Source: VAZQ01 sp963721005
GTDB taxonomy: Bacteria; Pseudomonadota; Alphaproteobacteria; Rhizobiales; Xanthobacteraceae
Assembly (NCBI GenBank): GCA_963721005.1
Contig: CAVRHR010000003.1
Location: 1 to 64,000 of the forward strand
Direction: 5' to 3'
Length of the DNA: 64,000 bases
Shown: in pieces, positions 52,002 to 60,982 of the stretch
How the letters are laid out: the number at the start of each line of letters is the position of its first letter
Position numbering within the stretch: position 1 is the first letter of the stretch
Made by a program: the position numbers and the translations under genes
The notes under the pieces: model-generated
The model's database searches: none
Told to the model about the DNA's origin: nothing
What the model saw: only the letters and a program-made list of their open reading frames with translations

Positions 52002-52527
52002 TTGGAGCGCGAAATGCAGCTCCCGATGTGGCTTCGAGACCCATGGATGTGTCCCCCTGTGGAGGCAACTCCTATTCGATACTTCGGATAACCTCGGTCG
52101 GGCAAAAACGGCCTGTGCTGCAACGCGATGCGGCGAAGTCACCCCAGCGTCAGTCGGCCCCGACCGGTCCAGCCAGCCTCGTCTCCAAGCGGCCGAGCGC
52201 CCAGTTGATCCCTGCTCGATTTGCAACTTTGGTCTAATCAGAGTTTCCAATAGATGAACAAGCAAGGGCGTATACTCCGCATAGCGTTCGCCTTTCCGCT
52301 TATCTCATTGAGCAACCTTCGGAACTTCCTCCCAAATGCATTCCGGGCCCCGGCCGCTGGAACCCGCGTCAAATCGACATCCCGCTACTGTACGTCCCTG
52401 TTATCTGCTAACCTACGGACAGGACTTGGCGCTCACCCCAGGGGGTTACTGCTTGGCTGATGTGGTCAGCAATTCGTCCGTTCAAGTCGGACTGCCTTGA
52501 AATTGGAGTAACCGCGGGCAGGCGTAA
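52002..52527. other. Intergenic region, no gene seen
   Basis: This 526-base gap lies between the FixK-type and FixJ-type genes. A short frame at 52254-52460 lacks conserved features or a ribosome binding site. No TTGA-N6-TCAA site is present, so neither regulator appears autoregulated through such an operator. Confidence 0.4.
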
Positions 52528-53187
52528 ATGTCAGAGACCAAAGATCGATCCGAAGACAACCCGATCGTTTTCGTGGTGGATGACGATGTGGACGTCCGCG
52601 AGGGACTGCAAGCCCTCCTCGCGTCCATCGGTCTTCGGAGCATGACCTTCGCCTCGACAGCTCAGTTTCTGCGGCGCGGACCTCCAGCTGAAGTCAGTTG
52701 CCTGATCTTGGACGTGCGACTTCCGGGCCTTGGGGGGCTCGATTTGCAGGCTCAGCTCACGGCGGCGAATATGGGCATTCCCATCATATTCATCACTGGC
52801 CATGGCGACATTCCGATGACCGTAAGAGCCATGAAGGCTGGAGCAGTCGAATTCCTGACCAAACCGTTTCGCGAACAGGATCTCCTCGATGCGGTGCGAA
52901 TCGCGCTCGATAAGGATCGCGCCAGATGGCAGAACGAACTAAGAACGCGCGAGCTGCGCGTCAAGCTCGAGGCGCTCAGCGCGCGCGAGCATGAGATCAT
53001 GGGATTGGTTACGGTCGGCCTCATGAACAAGCAGGTTGCCGCGGAACTCGGTTTGAGCGAGGTCACCGTGAAGGTCCACCGTCACAACATCATGAAAAAG
53101 CTCGGGGCGAAGTCGCTCGCCCATCTGGTGCGAATCTCCGATGCCCTCGGCATTCCCCATCAACAATCCGGCTCAGGAAAACTCTAA
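52528..53187 (+). CDS. FixJ/NarL-type response regulator
   Basis: The protein has 219 residues. The receiver domain (residues 12-125) has the acidic pocket VVDDD, phosphoacceptor Asp62 in LILDVRLPGLGG, the conserved Thr/Gly of ITGHGDIP and Lys in FLTKPF. A LuxR-type helix-turn-helix lies in residues about 150-205 (SAREHEIMGLVTVGLMNKQV and LGLSEVTVKVHRHNIMKKLG). This is the FixJ/TodT order. No FixL-like heme kinase is beside it. The histidine kinase at 56777 is a possible partner, but its sensor is of another type. It may activate the FixK gene. Confidence 0.92.
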   Translation: MSETKDRSEDNPIVFVVDDDVDVREGLQALLASIGLRSMTFASTAQFLRRGPPAEVSCLILDVRLPGLGGLDLQAQLTAANMGIPIIFITGHGDIPMTVRAMKAGAVEFLTKPFREQDLLDAVRIALDKDRARWQNELRTRELRVKLEALSAREHEIMGLVTVGLMNKQVAAELGLSEVTVKVHRHNIMKKLGAKSLAHLVRISDALGIPHQQSGSGKL

Positions 53188-53283
53188 ACCAAGGTACGTT
53201 TTCCAAACCTTTTTGTCACAAAAGCATTGCAATTCCAACGGCCGCAACCGCATATGGCGCGGGGACCAGCGGCTTGAGGGGGG

Positions 53284-53682
53284 GTGGAATTGCTGGAGGC
53301 TCTTGTGATCTCGATCGTTGACGACGATAGATTCGCCGGGGACGCGATAGGCGAACTCGTTCGATCGCTGGGGTACCGGACCGCTGTCTTCCCGTCGGCC
53401 GAGCAATTCCTGGAATCCGGCCGAATCAAAGAGACCGCATGTCTGATCACGGACCTGCAAATGCCGGGCATGAGCGGTTTGGACCTGCAAACTCGTTTGC
53501 GGAACGACGGATTCCACACGCCGATCATTTTCGTATCGGCTTTTCCAGAGGAAATGTACCGGACTCGTGCACTGGATGCCGGAGCGGTCGCCTTCCTGAG
53601 CAAACCCTTCGAGGAACAATCGCTGGTGGAATCCATAAATGCCGCGCTCAAAGCGGGTAGCAGTCATTTCGGGCCGAACTGA
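53284..53682 (+). CDS. Receiver-only response regulator
   Basis: The protein has 132 residues and consists of a single receiver domain, with acidic pocket VDDD, phosphoacceptor Asp57 in CLITDLQMPGMSGLDLQTRL, and Lys in FLSKPFEEQ. There is no output domain. It resembles stand-alone FixJ-like receivers (for example the FixJ N-terminal half), which can act as phosphate sinks. A GTG at 53284 is used, and a second GTG at 53305 is possible. It lies 96 bases after the FixJ-type gene. Confidence 0.85.
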   Translation: MELLEALVISIVDDDRFAGDAIGELVRSLGYRTAVFPSAEQFLESGRIKETACLITDLQMPGMSGLDLQTRLRNDGFHTPIIFVSAFPEEMYRTRALDAGAVAFLSKPFEEQSLVESINAALKAGSSHFGPN

Positions 53683-53753
53683 ACGGGGCGGAGCCGCCTG
53701 CTCCCGTGGAGACTTGTCCTGAAGGGTCGGCGTGCCGGATTGTCCCATTGACT

Positions 53754-54197
53754 TCAATCTCTCGGCGATACCTCGGGAATGCGCGCCAACGTTCTTCGCA
53801 GCACCTCGAAAATGACAGCGGTCGACCACCCAAACAGCAGGATGCCGTTCATTGCCGTTATCGGGCCCAGCAGGCGCCAACGTTCCAGCGGAAGGACGTC
53901 GCCATAGCCGAGCGTCGTGTAGTTCACGAAGGAGAAATATACGAGATCAGCATCCGCAGGCGCAGCTTCGAATATCAAATACACGAGAGACCAGACCATC
54001 ACCTCAATCACATGCGTAACCATCAGGACCGAAACAGTCGGAATCATGACAGCCATCAAAAGCGGGGAAGAGTGCGAATTGCTTTTGCTTTTGGCGCCCC
54101 TGGCCTGAGCCACGCGTACTACGATCATCATGACCAGCGCGTGGATGGCAATATTGAACGCACTCGCGGCGCCTCCTACTAACAATTGCCGCAACAT
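53754..54197 (-). CDS. Two-helix potassium channel-like protein
   Basis: The protein has 147 residues. FSFVNYTTLGYGDVLP is the potassium selectivity filter (TTLGYGD). Helices flank it, and LMVTHVIEVMVWSLVYLIFE and GPITAMNGILLFGWSTAVIF are predicted to cross the membrane. An additional hydrophobic N-terminal helix (ASAFNIAIHALVMMIVV) makes three. It would form a tetrameric ion channel in the inner membrane. No ligand-binding domain is fused. It lies opposite to the response regulators, with its end 71 bases past the receiver. Confidence 0.88.
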   Translation of the reverse strand: MLRQLLVGGAASAFNIAIHALVMMIVVRVAQARGAKSKSNSHSSPLLMAVMIPTVSVLMVTHVIEVMVWSLVYLIFEAAPADADLVYFSFVNYTTLGYGDVLPLERWRLLGPITAMNGILLFGWSTAVIFEVLRRTLARIPEVSPRD

Positions 54198-54640
54198 TTG
54201 ATTTCTCTCAACACTCCGCCAATGCGTTAACGGTAAGCAGACGCCGAATTGTCCGCCCGAGAAATTAACGGGTCGGCACGCGGATTATGGCGGATTCCTT
54301 TAGCCGAGGATAGATCGTCGCGCCGAACGATATGCCATTCGGCAGTCGACCGTCGCAGTTGAGCTGGAGTGGGTTCGGGAGGCGCCGCGACCGTCATTGT
54401 GTCCGATCACCGGATGGCCATATCAAGCCATCATGACCCTGTTGATCCGATTTTTTGGAGCCATTGGGCCAAGCCCCGCGGGGCCAGGTTCGGGGGCTGA
54501 GAGTCTTTGATTTACATCAAATAGCGAACGGTTTTGTCGATTATGGTCTGGAGGCCCTGACACCGGATTCCGTGATGGGACGAAGAGGCGGGGAGCGAGA
54601 CGCCGCGGGTGATATTCGAGTCCTGAATAGGAGGAGCGTT
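54198..54640. other. Intergenic region with operator, no gene seen
   Basis: This 443-base gap lies between the divergent potassium-channel gene and the membrane-protein gene. Only the FNR/FixK site at 54507 is recognised. Confidence 0.4.
54507..54520. promoter_or_regulatory. FNR/FixK-type operator
   Basis: TTGAT-TTAC-ATCAA matches the consensus, with its centre 127 bases from the start of the membrane-protein gene at 54641. Confidence 0.8.
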
Positions 54641-55123
54641 ATGGATGCGCCGCTTCACCCGGTCGCTTCACAACATCTACCGTCGTTCATCACGCCTCCG
54701 GGTGAGACGGACGTTCTCATGGTCGTCACGGCCTTTATCCTGGCTGGCTCGGTGCTCATGTTCGGGATCGTGTTCCTTCGCTTGCACTCGCTACCCGAAC
54801 GCATGGCCCACGGGGCCCACAAGTTCCAACTCGAGATCGTTGCAGTGTTGTGCCTTCTTGCCCTGCTCACCCATACCCACGCTTTCTGGGTCGCAGCGCT
54901 GCTGCTGGCATTGATCGATCTCCCCGACTTTCCCGGCTGGCTCGCCCGGATCGCCGGCGCGGTGGAAAGGATTGCAGGCTCGAGGCCCGGCGAGGCAACA
55001 GCAACCGAGGCGGCGATGTCGCAGCCGACCATCCTCGACACAAAGCCGACCGTGCCCGCGACCGCACCGCCACCGGAGCCCAGAAGTCGTCCCCTAAAGC
55101 AATGGGAGCCGACCCATGCTTGA
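54641..55123 (+). CDS. Small inner membrane protein paired with an adaptor protein
   Basis: The protein has 160 residues with two or three hydrophobic helices (DVLMVVTAFILAGSVLMFGI and LEIVAVLCLLALLTHTHAFW) and a polar Pro/Thr-rich tail of about 45 residues. An AGGAGGAGCG stretch stands just before the ATG. The last bases overlap the start of the HlyD gene by eight, so translation is coupled. It corresponds in position to the DUF3302 protein of the first adaptor operon, although the sequence is different. No family is assigned with certainty. Confidence 0.78.
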   Translation: MDAPLHPVASQHLPSFITPPGETDVLMVVTAFILAGSVLMFGIVFLRLHSLPERMAHGAHKFQLEIVAVLCLLALLTHTHAFWVAALLLALIDLPDFPGWLARIAGAVERIAGSRPGEATATEAAMSQPTILDTKPTVPATAPPPEPRSRPLKQWEPTHA

Positions 55124-56333
55124 GCTCATGTTCTGCTCGATGCTGACGGTCCTCCCGGATTATCTTTTCCGCCGGTATGCGCAGGGCAAACGGCTCGGTA
55201 AGGAAATCACGATCTATTCCGTATGGTTCGAGCTGAGGTGGGGCATCACTTCCTGTCTGGTTCTTACAATTCTTCTCATAACAACCATATTTTACAATCA
55301 TCCATCCACGAGCAGCGTCACGTTGTTCTTCAGGACCGTTTCAATTCTGCCTGAGACCAACGGACGCGTTGCCGAGGTCTATATTGACTACAGCGGCCAC
55401 GTCGAGAAGGGAGCGCCGATCTTCAAGCTCGACAGCTCGAAGCAGGTGGCGGCCCTGGAGACCGCTAAACGCAAGATCGCCGAAGTCGATTCCGACCTGG
55501 TCGTGGCAAAGCTCGATGTCGCGAAAAGCGAATCCCAGATCGAGGAGGCCAAAACCTCGCTCCAGCAGGCTATCGACGAGCTGCAGACCAAACAATATTT
55601 GGCAGTCCGCGGTCACGCCCCGACCCGCGAAATCGAGAAACTCCAGCTCCTTGTCAAAGGCCGCGAGGCGACCGTTGCGGCCGCCACCGCTGCGAAGGAA
55701 GCGGTGCAAGCCCGGGTCACCAGCCAGCTCCCTGCCGACAAGGCCAGCGCCGAAGCCGCGCTGACCGAGGCCGAAGTGGAGTTGAGCAAGACCGTCGTGC
55801 GCGCCGGAGTGAGCGGTCAAGTTGAGCAGTTTACGCTTCGGGTCGGCGACATCGTCAACCCCCTGATGCGCCCGGCCGGGGTCCTGATCCCGGATAATGC
55901 CGGCCGGTTGCTTGTGGCCGGTTTCGGGCAGATCGAGGGGCAGATCATGAAGGTTGGAATGATAGCCGAAGTGACCTGCGTATCGAAGCCCTTCACCATC
56001 ATCCCGATGGTGGTCACCGATGTTCAGGATTATATCGCCGCCGGTCAGTTCCGAGGCGGCGAGCAGCTGATCGATCCGCAGCAGGTGACCCGACCCGGCA
56101 CGCTCGCAACCTTTCTCGAACCCCTCTACAAAGGGGGCCTCGACGGCGTGACTCCCGGTAGCAGCTGCATTGCCAACGCATATTCCAGCAACCACGACGA
56201 GATTGCCACAAGCGGCGCGATCCGAGGCTTTGCGCTGCACGCAGTCGATGCCCTCGCCCTCGTGCATGCGATTATCTTACGGCTTCAGGCTCTGGTACTT
56301 CCCTTCCAGACCCTCGTGTTCAGCGGACACTGA
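55116..56333 (+). CDS. HlyD/EmrA-type membrane fusion protein
   Basis: The protein has 405 residues. One membrane helix (LRWGITSCLVLTILLITTIF, about residues 44-63) is followed by the lipoyl half ILPETNGRVAEVYIDYSGHV. A long coiled-coil hairpin of about 110 residues comes next, then the second lipoyl half (TVVRAGVSGQVEQFTLRVGD). The C-terminal part (ADGITPG-like DGVTPGSSCIANAYSSN) ends in a hydrophobic segment, VLPFQTLVFSGH. This adaptor lacks an adjacent transporter and outer-membrane factor, as does the one at 22957. The pair with its small membrane partner is under the FNR/FixK site at 54507. Confidence 0.85.
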   Translation: MLELMFCSMLTVLPDYLFRRYAQGKRLGKEITIYSVWFELRWGITSCLVLTILLITTIFYNHPSTSSVTLFFRTVSILPETNGRVAEVYIDYSGHVEKGAPIFKLDSSKQVAALETAKRKIAEVDSDLVVAKLDVAKSESQIEEAKTSLQQAIDELQTKQYLAVRGHAPTREIEKLQLLVKGREATVAAATAAKEAVQARVTSQLPADKASAEAALTEAEVELSKTVVRAGVSGQVEQFTLRVGDIVNPLMRPAGVLIPDNAGRLLVAGFGQIEGQIMKVGMIAEVTCVSKPFTIIPMVVTDVQDYIAAGQFRGGEQLIDPQQVTRPGTLATFLEPLYKGGLDGVTPGSSCIANAYSSNHDEIATSGAIRGFALHAVDALALVHAIILRLQALVLPFQTLVFSGH

Positions 56334-56776
56334 TCCTGTCTGCAGCTCGGTGCGGGGACATCTGGTCCAAGCAGACCGCTGGACCGATGATCCGCATCGC
56401 CCCGCAACCGGCACGGATTGCGCCGTGGCGGCTTGAAATCCAGCATAAGTCGCCCTGTCGCGCTTTGGCCGAGCTCGCCGTGTTGCGGTCACCTCGTTTG
56501 CCCTCGATGCTCGAAGCCCGCTACGCGATCCCGACGATATGCTGTGATCCCGCATCTATTTTTAATTGCAGCGGAGACCGTGTTTTGGGTCGACAGGCAA
56601 TATGACCGACTGGCGCGAGGAATGGAGTTAATAGAGCTATTCAACGTTGATTAATTTACTACAATAACACTTGCCGCACTACGCTACCGGCTCTCGAGAT
56701 GGAATTTAGTATTACACTCAAAATGATGCATGTCACAATGCTGAAGGGTAGCGGTTAAATCCTAGTGGCTGGAACC
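56334..56776. other. Intergenic region, no gene seen
   Basis: This 443-base gap lies before the histidine kinase. The last 130 bases are AT-rich and likely contain its promoter, but I see no defined boxes. Confidence 0.4.
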
Positions 56777-58615
56777 ATGTCCCGCCGTCAACGCATTTTC
56801 TCGGTTGTTGCGCTGAGTTTCGGGCTGCTGTGTTTTGCATGTCGGGTTACCTTGGCGGTCGAGCCAAAGCGGGTGTTGCTGATCTATAATTCCGTAGGAT
56901 ATGCCGAATTGATCGCCAGGAACGTCCGCGCTGAGCTTGAGCGACGCGCGCCGGGATACCTCGAAACCTATTTTACCCCTTTTCCCGCCGCCCGGGAGGA
57001 AGATGAAAGCGTAACAGTCCGGTACGCGGATTATCTTGCTGCCCTCTTCTCCGACCAAAGACTGGACTTGGTCGTGGCCATCGGCAGCCCGGCAATGAAT
57101 TTCTTTCGGCGGAACGGCCGGCCGCACTTTCCCACGGCTCCAATGCTCGCAATCGTGGAGGAACACCGGGTCCCGCCCGATCTGCGCGCAAATGAAACCT
57201 TCGTCACCGGCTCGATCGACCTGGTTGGAGCTGTCGAGACCATCCTGCGGGTGCTTCCTGAAACGAACAATATATCGGTTGTGATCGGCAGCTCTCCTGT
57301 CGAACAATATTGGCTCGAGAGAGCGCGCATCGCATTCCAGCCATTTGCAGGCCGCGTGTCGTTCAGATGGCTGAATGATCTGTCCTTTGAAGAGATATTG
57401 AAGCACGCCGCGACGCTTCCGCCCCAATCCGTCATCTTGTTCAACAATTTGCTCCGCGATGCAATCGGAATAGCGTACTCCGACCATGAGGTCGTGACCA
57501 CGCTCCACGATGTCGCCACAGCGCCCATTTTTTCCTTCGACGACACCGATTTCGGCCTGGGAATCGTCGGCGGCTCGTGGCCCTCGACGCAAGACCTGAG
57601 CCGCGACTATGCCGACGTTGCCCTCCGTATTCTTCGCGAGGAAGCCCTCGGAGGGCTCACGCTGTCCGGACCGCGCGCGGGAACGCCGAAATTCGACTGG
57701 CGGGAAATGCAGCGCTGGGGCATCAGCGAAGGCAATCTGCCGCCGGAAAGCGTCATCTATTTTCGCGCTCCGACCCCATGGGAGGAATACAATAGGCAGA
57801 TTCTCGCGATCGGTGCTGCGATTTTCATTCAAGCTGCGCTCATCAGCTGGTTGCTTCATGAGCGTCAATACCGCCGCCGCGCGGAGCGAACGGCGCGCGA
57901 CACCATGTCCGAGCTGACCCAGATGAATCGGCTGGCGACCGCCGGCGAGCTGTCCGCATCTATTGCGCACGAGATCAATCAGCCGCTGACTGGAATCATT
58001 TTGCGGGCAAGAGCAGCCCTGCGCTGGCTTGCCGCGGACCGGCCGGATATCGCCAAGGTGCGCGAGTTGTTATCCGACATAGCTGCCGCGGGCCATCGCG
58101 CCGGCGAAATCGTCACAAGCACCCGGGCGATGTTCAAGAAGGAGACGAACGAAAGGGGTCTGGTCGATATCAACCATCTCATCACCACCGTTCTGGCCAT
58201 TGTACGGATCGATCTGAGGAAACACGGCATTGAGCTTCGAACTCAACTCGACGAACAGCTTCCGATTGTGGACTGCGACCGGGTGCAGGTGCAGCAAGTT
58301 GTCCTGAACCTCGTCATGAATGCCATGGATTCGATGCACTCACTGCAGCCCCGTGTGCTCACTATACGGTCGGAGCGCAGTACGCCTGGCTTCGTGCATG
58401 TGTCGATCGAGGACACCGGAACGGGAATTGATCCATCCCACGTCGATCGGATCTTCAACCCGCTGTTTACGACCAAGACGGGTGGCATGGGAATGGGTCT
58501 GTCGATCTGCCGTTCGATCATCGAGAACCACGGTGGCCGGATTTGGGTGTCGGCTGGGGCGAGCAGAGGCTCCATTTTCCAGTTTGAATTGCCGACCAAA
58601 GCTGGCGAGGGCTGA
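56777..58615 (+). CDS. Histidine kinase with ABC-binding-protein-like periplasmic sensor
   Basis: The protein has 612 residues. A signal-type N-terminus (MSRRQRIFSVVALSFGLLCF) precedes a periplasmic domain of about 300 residues, with KRVLLIYNSVGYAELIARNV and VTGSIDLVGAVETILRVLPE, resembling ABC-type binding proteins. A membrane helix (ILAIGAAIFIQAALISWLL, residues about 340-360) precedes the kinase core. The HisKA motif ASIAHEINQPLTG has the phosphoacceptor at His398. The N-box VVLNLVMNAMDSM and the G-boxes VSIEDTGTGID and TGGMGMGLSI are present. The start is taken at 56777, and a GTG at 56765 is possible. The ligand is unknown. The receiver at 59926 and the FixJ-type gene are possible partners. 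Confidence 0.92.
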   Translation: MSRRQRIFSVVALSFGLLCFACRVTLAVEPKRVLLIYNSVGYAELIARNVRAELERRAPGYLETYFTPFPAAREEDESVTVRYADYLAALFSDQRLDLVVAIGSPAMNFFRRNGRPHFPTAPMLAIVEEHRVPPDLRANETFVTGSIDLVGAVETILRVLPETNNISVVIGSSPVEQYWLERARIAFQPFAGRVSFRWLNDLSFEEILKHAATLPPQSVILFNNLLRDAIGIAYSDHEVVTTLHDVATAPIFSFDDTDFGLGIVGGSWPSTQDLSRDYADVALRILREEALGGLTLSGPRAGTPKFDWREMQRWGISEGNLPPESVIYFRAPTPWEEYNRQILAIGAAIFIQAALISWLLHERQYRRRAERTARDTMSELTQMNRLATAGELSASIAHEINQPLTGIILRARAALRWLAADRPDIAKVRELLSDIAAAGHRAGEIVTSTRAMFKKETNERGLVDINHLITTVLAIVRIDLRKHGIELRTQLDEQLPIVDCDRVQVQQVVLNLVMNAMDSMHSLQPRVLTIRSERSTPGFVHVSIEDTGTGIDPSHVDRIFNPLFTTKTGGMGMGLSICRSIIENHGGRIWVSAGASRGSIFQFELPTKAGEG

Positions 58616-58685
58616 TGTGACGACGGCAGGTTTGATCAATTCCGGAATGAGGCCGCGGAGCTGAAGCAAAGACCCGGCTCCGGCA

Positions 58686-59750
58686 TCAAGCGATTTGCGA
58701 TCGAATGTCCCGAGGCGTCTGGCCGGTCCAACGCCGGCACGCATGGGTAAAGGCACTGACTTCCCGATAGCCGAGCAGCCAAGCGATCTCGGAGATCGAC
58801 AAATCCTTATCCGCCAAATAGCGTTTGGCAAGCTCGGATCGCAGGTCTTCCAGCACGTCGGAATAGGTCACTCCTTCCAGCGAAAGTCGCCTGGCGAGCG
58901 TACGCTGGCTCATCCCGAAGCAGCGCGCGACTTCCCCGGCCCGCGCCTTCCCATGGGGCAACAACGGGACCATTGCGTTCTCGGCTCTTGCACGGAATGA
59001 CTTTTTGTATGCGGGCTTGCGCGAAAGCGCCTCCTCGCAATAGGCGATCAGGAGCTTGTTGAGATAAGGGTCCGCGCTGACGGTCGGCATATCCCTGATC
59101 GCGGCCGCGAACGAGGCGCGGTCAACGGCCGCGCCAAACTCGACGTCGCGGCCGAAGAGCTCGGCGAATTCGGGAGCAGGGTGTTCCCGACGATGGATGA
59201 ACTGTACGCGGGTGGGTAGCAGCAGCCGAAGGCCGGTCAGCTGCCGGCACATGCGGACCAGCACCGCCATGATAAACTCGATCTGATGCCGGTCGAAGTG
59301 TCGACCGACGCCGACATAGCGAACCGTTATGGCGACATCTCCCTTGTCGGCGTAGCGCAACGAAATTCCTTCGTTGACGATCGAGCTGTATCGCACCGCC
59401 CTTTGCAAGGCTTCGCTCATCATTTCCGACGACGCCGCGACATAATAAAGCCATCCGGTCTCCCGAAGGTCGGCCTTGAGGGCAAGACGGAACCCGAGAA
59501 GCTCGTCCTGCAGATTACTGGCGACGAGGTTTAGAAAGTTGATCTGATCACGAACCTTGAGGCGGGCGCCCGGATCCTCGATCTGAAGAAGGGTCATGTG
59601 CGCCTTCTTCAGAATCGGAACGACATCGACCCCGGCCGCCTTTGCATGTGCGTAGGCGAGCCGGGTCAAGGCACCGCTGGCCGCTGGATGCGCGCCTGCA
59701 TGCGCATCGCCACGGTCCCTCACCGAAGACCCTCTCGCGCCATCATGCAT
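58686..59750 (-). CDS. AraC family transcriptional regulator (OruR/arabinose-binding-like N-terminus)
   Basis: The protein has 354 residues. The C-terminal double helix-turn-helix has MSQRTLARRLSLEGVTYSDV and SISEIAWLLGYREVSAFTHA, ending in RRWTGQTPRDIR. The N-terminal 200 residues (LRETGWLYYVAASSEMMSEA, QRAVRYSSIVNEGI) match the ligand-sensing domain of the OruR/ArgR-like AraC group. Start 59750 is tentative, as the frame extends to 59825 and other ATGs exist. It is convergent to the histidine kinase gene and divergent from the receiver gene. The ligand is unknown. Confidence 0.88.
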   Translation of the reverse strand: MHDGARGSSVRDRGDAHAGAHPAASGALTRLAYAHAKAAGVDVVPILKKAHMTLLQIEDPGARLKVRDQINFLNLVASNLQDELLGFRLALKADLRETGWLYYVAASSEMMSEALQRAVRYSSIVNEGISLRYADKGDVAITVRYVGVGRHFDRHQIEFIMAVLVRMCRQLTGLRLLLPTRVQFIHRREHPAPEFAELFGRDVEFGAAVDRASFAAAIRDMPTVSADPYLNKLLIAYCEEALSRKPAYKKSFRARAENAMVPLLPHGKARAGEVARCFGMSQRTLARRLSLEGVTYSDVLEDLRSELAKRYLADKDLSISEIAWLLGYREVSAFTHACRRWTGQTPRDIRSQIA

Positions 59751-59925
59751 CGGGGCTACACTTGACTTGCATGGACAACAGTTTGGCGGATTATAGCAAG
59801 ACATCGGCTGAGTGTCCCGGCACAAACGGCATCACGCCACCGTCCGCGAATTTCACCAGCCAGCGAAATCAAGACAATTGCCGCGACCTCAGCCTCGAGC
59901 GTCGCCATGCGTATTTGAGACAATC

Positions 59926-60306
59926 TTGACGTCCATTCGTAAAGACATTGTAGCGATCATCGAAGATGATCCTGGCGTACGAAAGGCGATGGCTACGCTC
60001 TTGTCCGCTTTCGGATATATCACATATACCTTCAATTCGGCCGAGGCATTCCTCAATGTAGCTGCGACGAGCAAGGCGAAGTGCCTCGTCGTCGACGTTC
60101 AGCTCGGAGATATTTCCGGGGTGGAGCTGGGGCGTCAGCTGGCGGAGGCCAAATTCACGTTTCCGATCATATTCATGACCGCGCTCGATGACGAGGTGAT
60201 CTCCAGGCAAGCGGAGCAGCTGGGTTGCGTCGCTTATCTGCGCAAGCCGTTTGGAACGGATGTGTTGATCGAGGCGATCGTCAAAGCGATTGGTCATTCC
60301 TCGTAG
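59926..60306 (+). CDS. Receiver-only response regulator
   Basis: The protein has about 126 residues and is a single receiver domain, with acidic pocket IIEDDP, phosphoacceptor Asp57 in CLVVDVQLGDISGVELGRQL, and Lys in YLRKPFGTD. No output domain is present. The start is a TTG at 59926 that places the domain at residue 7. The frame is open to a GTG at 59812, but those residues show no similarity. It lies near the histidine kinase and AraC genes and may carry the phosphate from that kinase. Confidence 0.75.
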   Translation: MTSIRKDIVAIIEDDPGVRKAMATLLSAFGYITYTFNSAEAFLNVAATSKAKCLVVDVQLGDISGVELGRQLAEAKFTFPIIFMTALDDEVISRQAEQLGCVAYLRKPFGTDVLIEAIVKAIGHSS

Positions 60307-60599
60307 CCGAATCGAACGGATCTGCGCGATTTGGCAGCGCCGTGAGCGAACCGGCGACGGCGATCGGCCGGGTGCTCCCAGGGACGAGGCAGCGCCTGAT
60401 GCTCGCCGGCGAGGCGCCGAGCTGAGCCTATTCGAAAGCCGCCGATCAAACTTGGTCATATCCGTTGGTATACACGTCGCCCGCTCTGTTACCACGGCGC
60501 GACAATCAGACTATGGCGAGATACATAGGTATAGTTCCACTTTTCGCAGTCCGGCTAGATGCTTCAACCTTTCTCAGGGACAGGGCACGGGAGGCGTTG

Positions 60600-60800
60600 A
60601 TGGGCGTGCTGATGTTGAAGTGCCAGATAACTGGCCGGGACTTTTCCACGGGCATTTATGCCGACGAGGAGACCTTCAACAGACTTCCCGATACCGTCGC
60701 CAAGGCGGCGTGTCCGCACTGCGGTCGGCTGCACAGCTGGTGGACCAAAGATGCGCGGGTGTCCGATGATTTTCCTAATTTGATCCCTGCAGCCCCCTAG
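60600..60800 (+). CDS. Small conserved hypothetical protein with CxxC
   Basis: The protein has 66 residues, starting MGVLMLKCQITGRDFSTGIY at 60600 with GGGAGGCGTTG upstream. CPHCGRLHSWWTKDA carries a CxxC pair, and with the first Cys may form a zinc-binding or redox site. Similar small rhizobial proteins with LKCPxTGxxFSTGI and CPxCGxxHxWW are common from memory and uncharacterised. An upstream ATG at 60465 would add 45 unrelated residues. Confidence 0.72.
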   Translation: MGVLMLKCQITGRDFSTGIYADEETFNRLPDTVAKAACPHCGRLHSWWTKDARVSDDFPNLIPAAP

Positions 60801-60858
60801 GCCCCATCGAGCTCTCGGCACGAGGTGCCGCGATTGGTGAACTAAATTTTTTCGGGAA

Positions 60859-60872
60859 TTGATCTAGATCAA
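60859..60872. promoter_or_regulatory. FNR/FixK-type operator, perfectly symmetric
   Basis: TTGATCTAGATCAA is a perfect self-complementary site and the strongest in the window. The next gene downstream starts at 61359, 493 bases away, because a small mobile element lies between them. Without that insert of about 310 bases the distance would be near 180. Confidence 0.88.
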
Positions 60873-60982
60873 GATCAGAGATCTCACGGCGTATTCTTAT
60901 TGTGACCCTGTCGACCGAAAGCCTGCTTGTGCGCGTCTGACGATGACTTGCCTCGTCGCTCCGCCGTAACGCAGGGCTGTGA

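Noticed and set aside
52254..52460. A 68-residue plus-strand frame between the FixK- and FixJ-type genes
   Set aside because: There is no ribosome binding site, no conserved motif and its codon use is unlike the neighbours.
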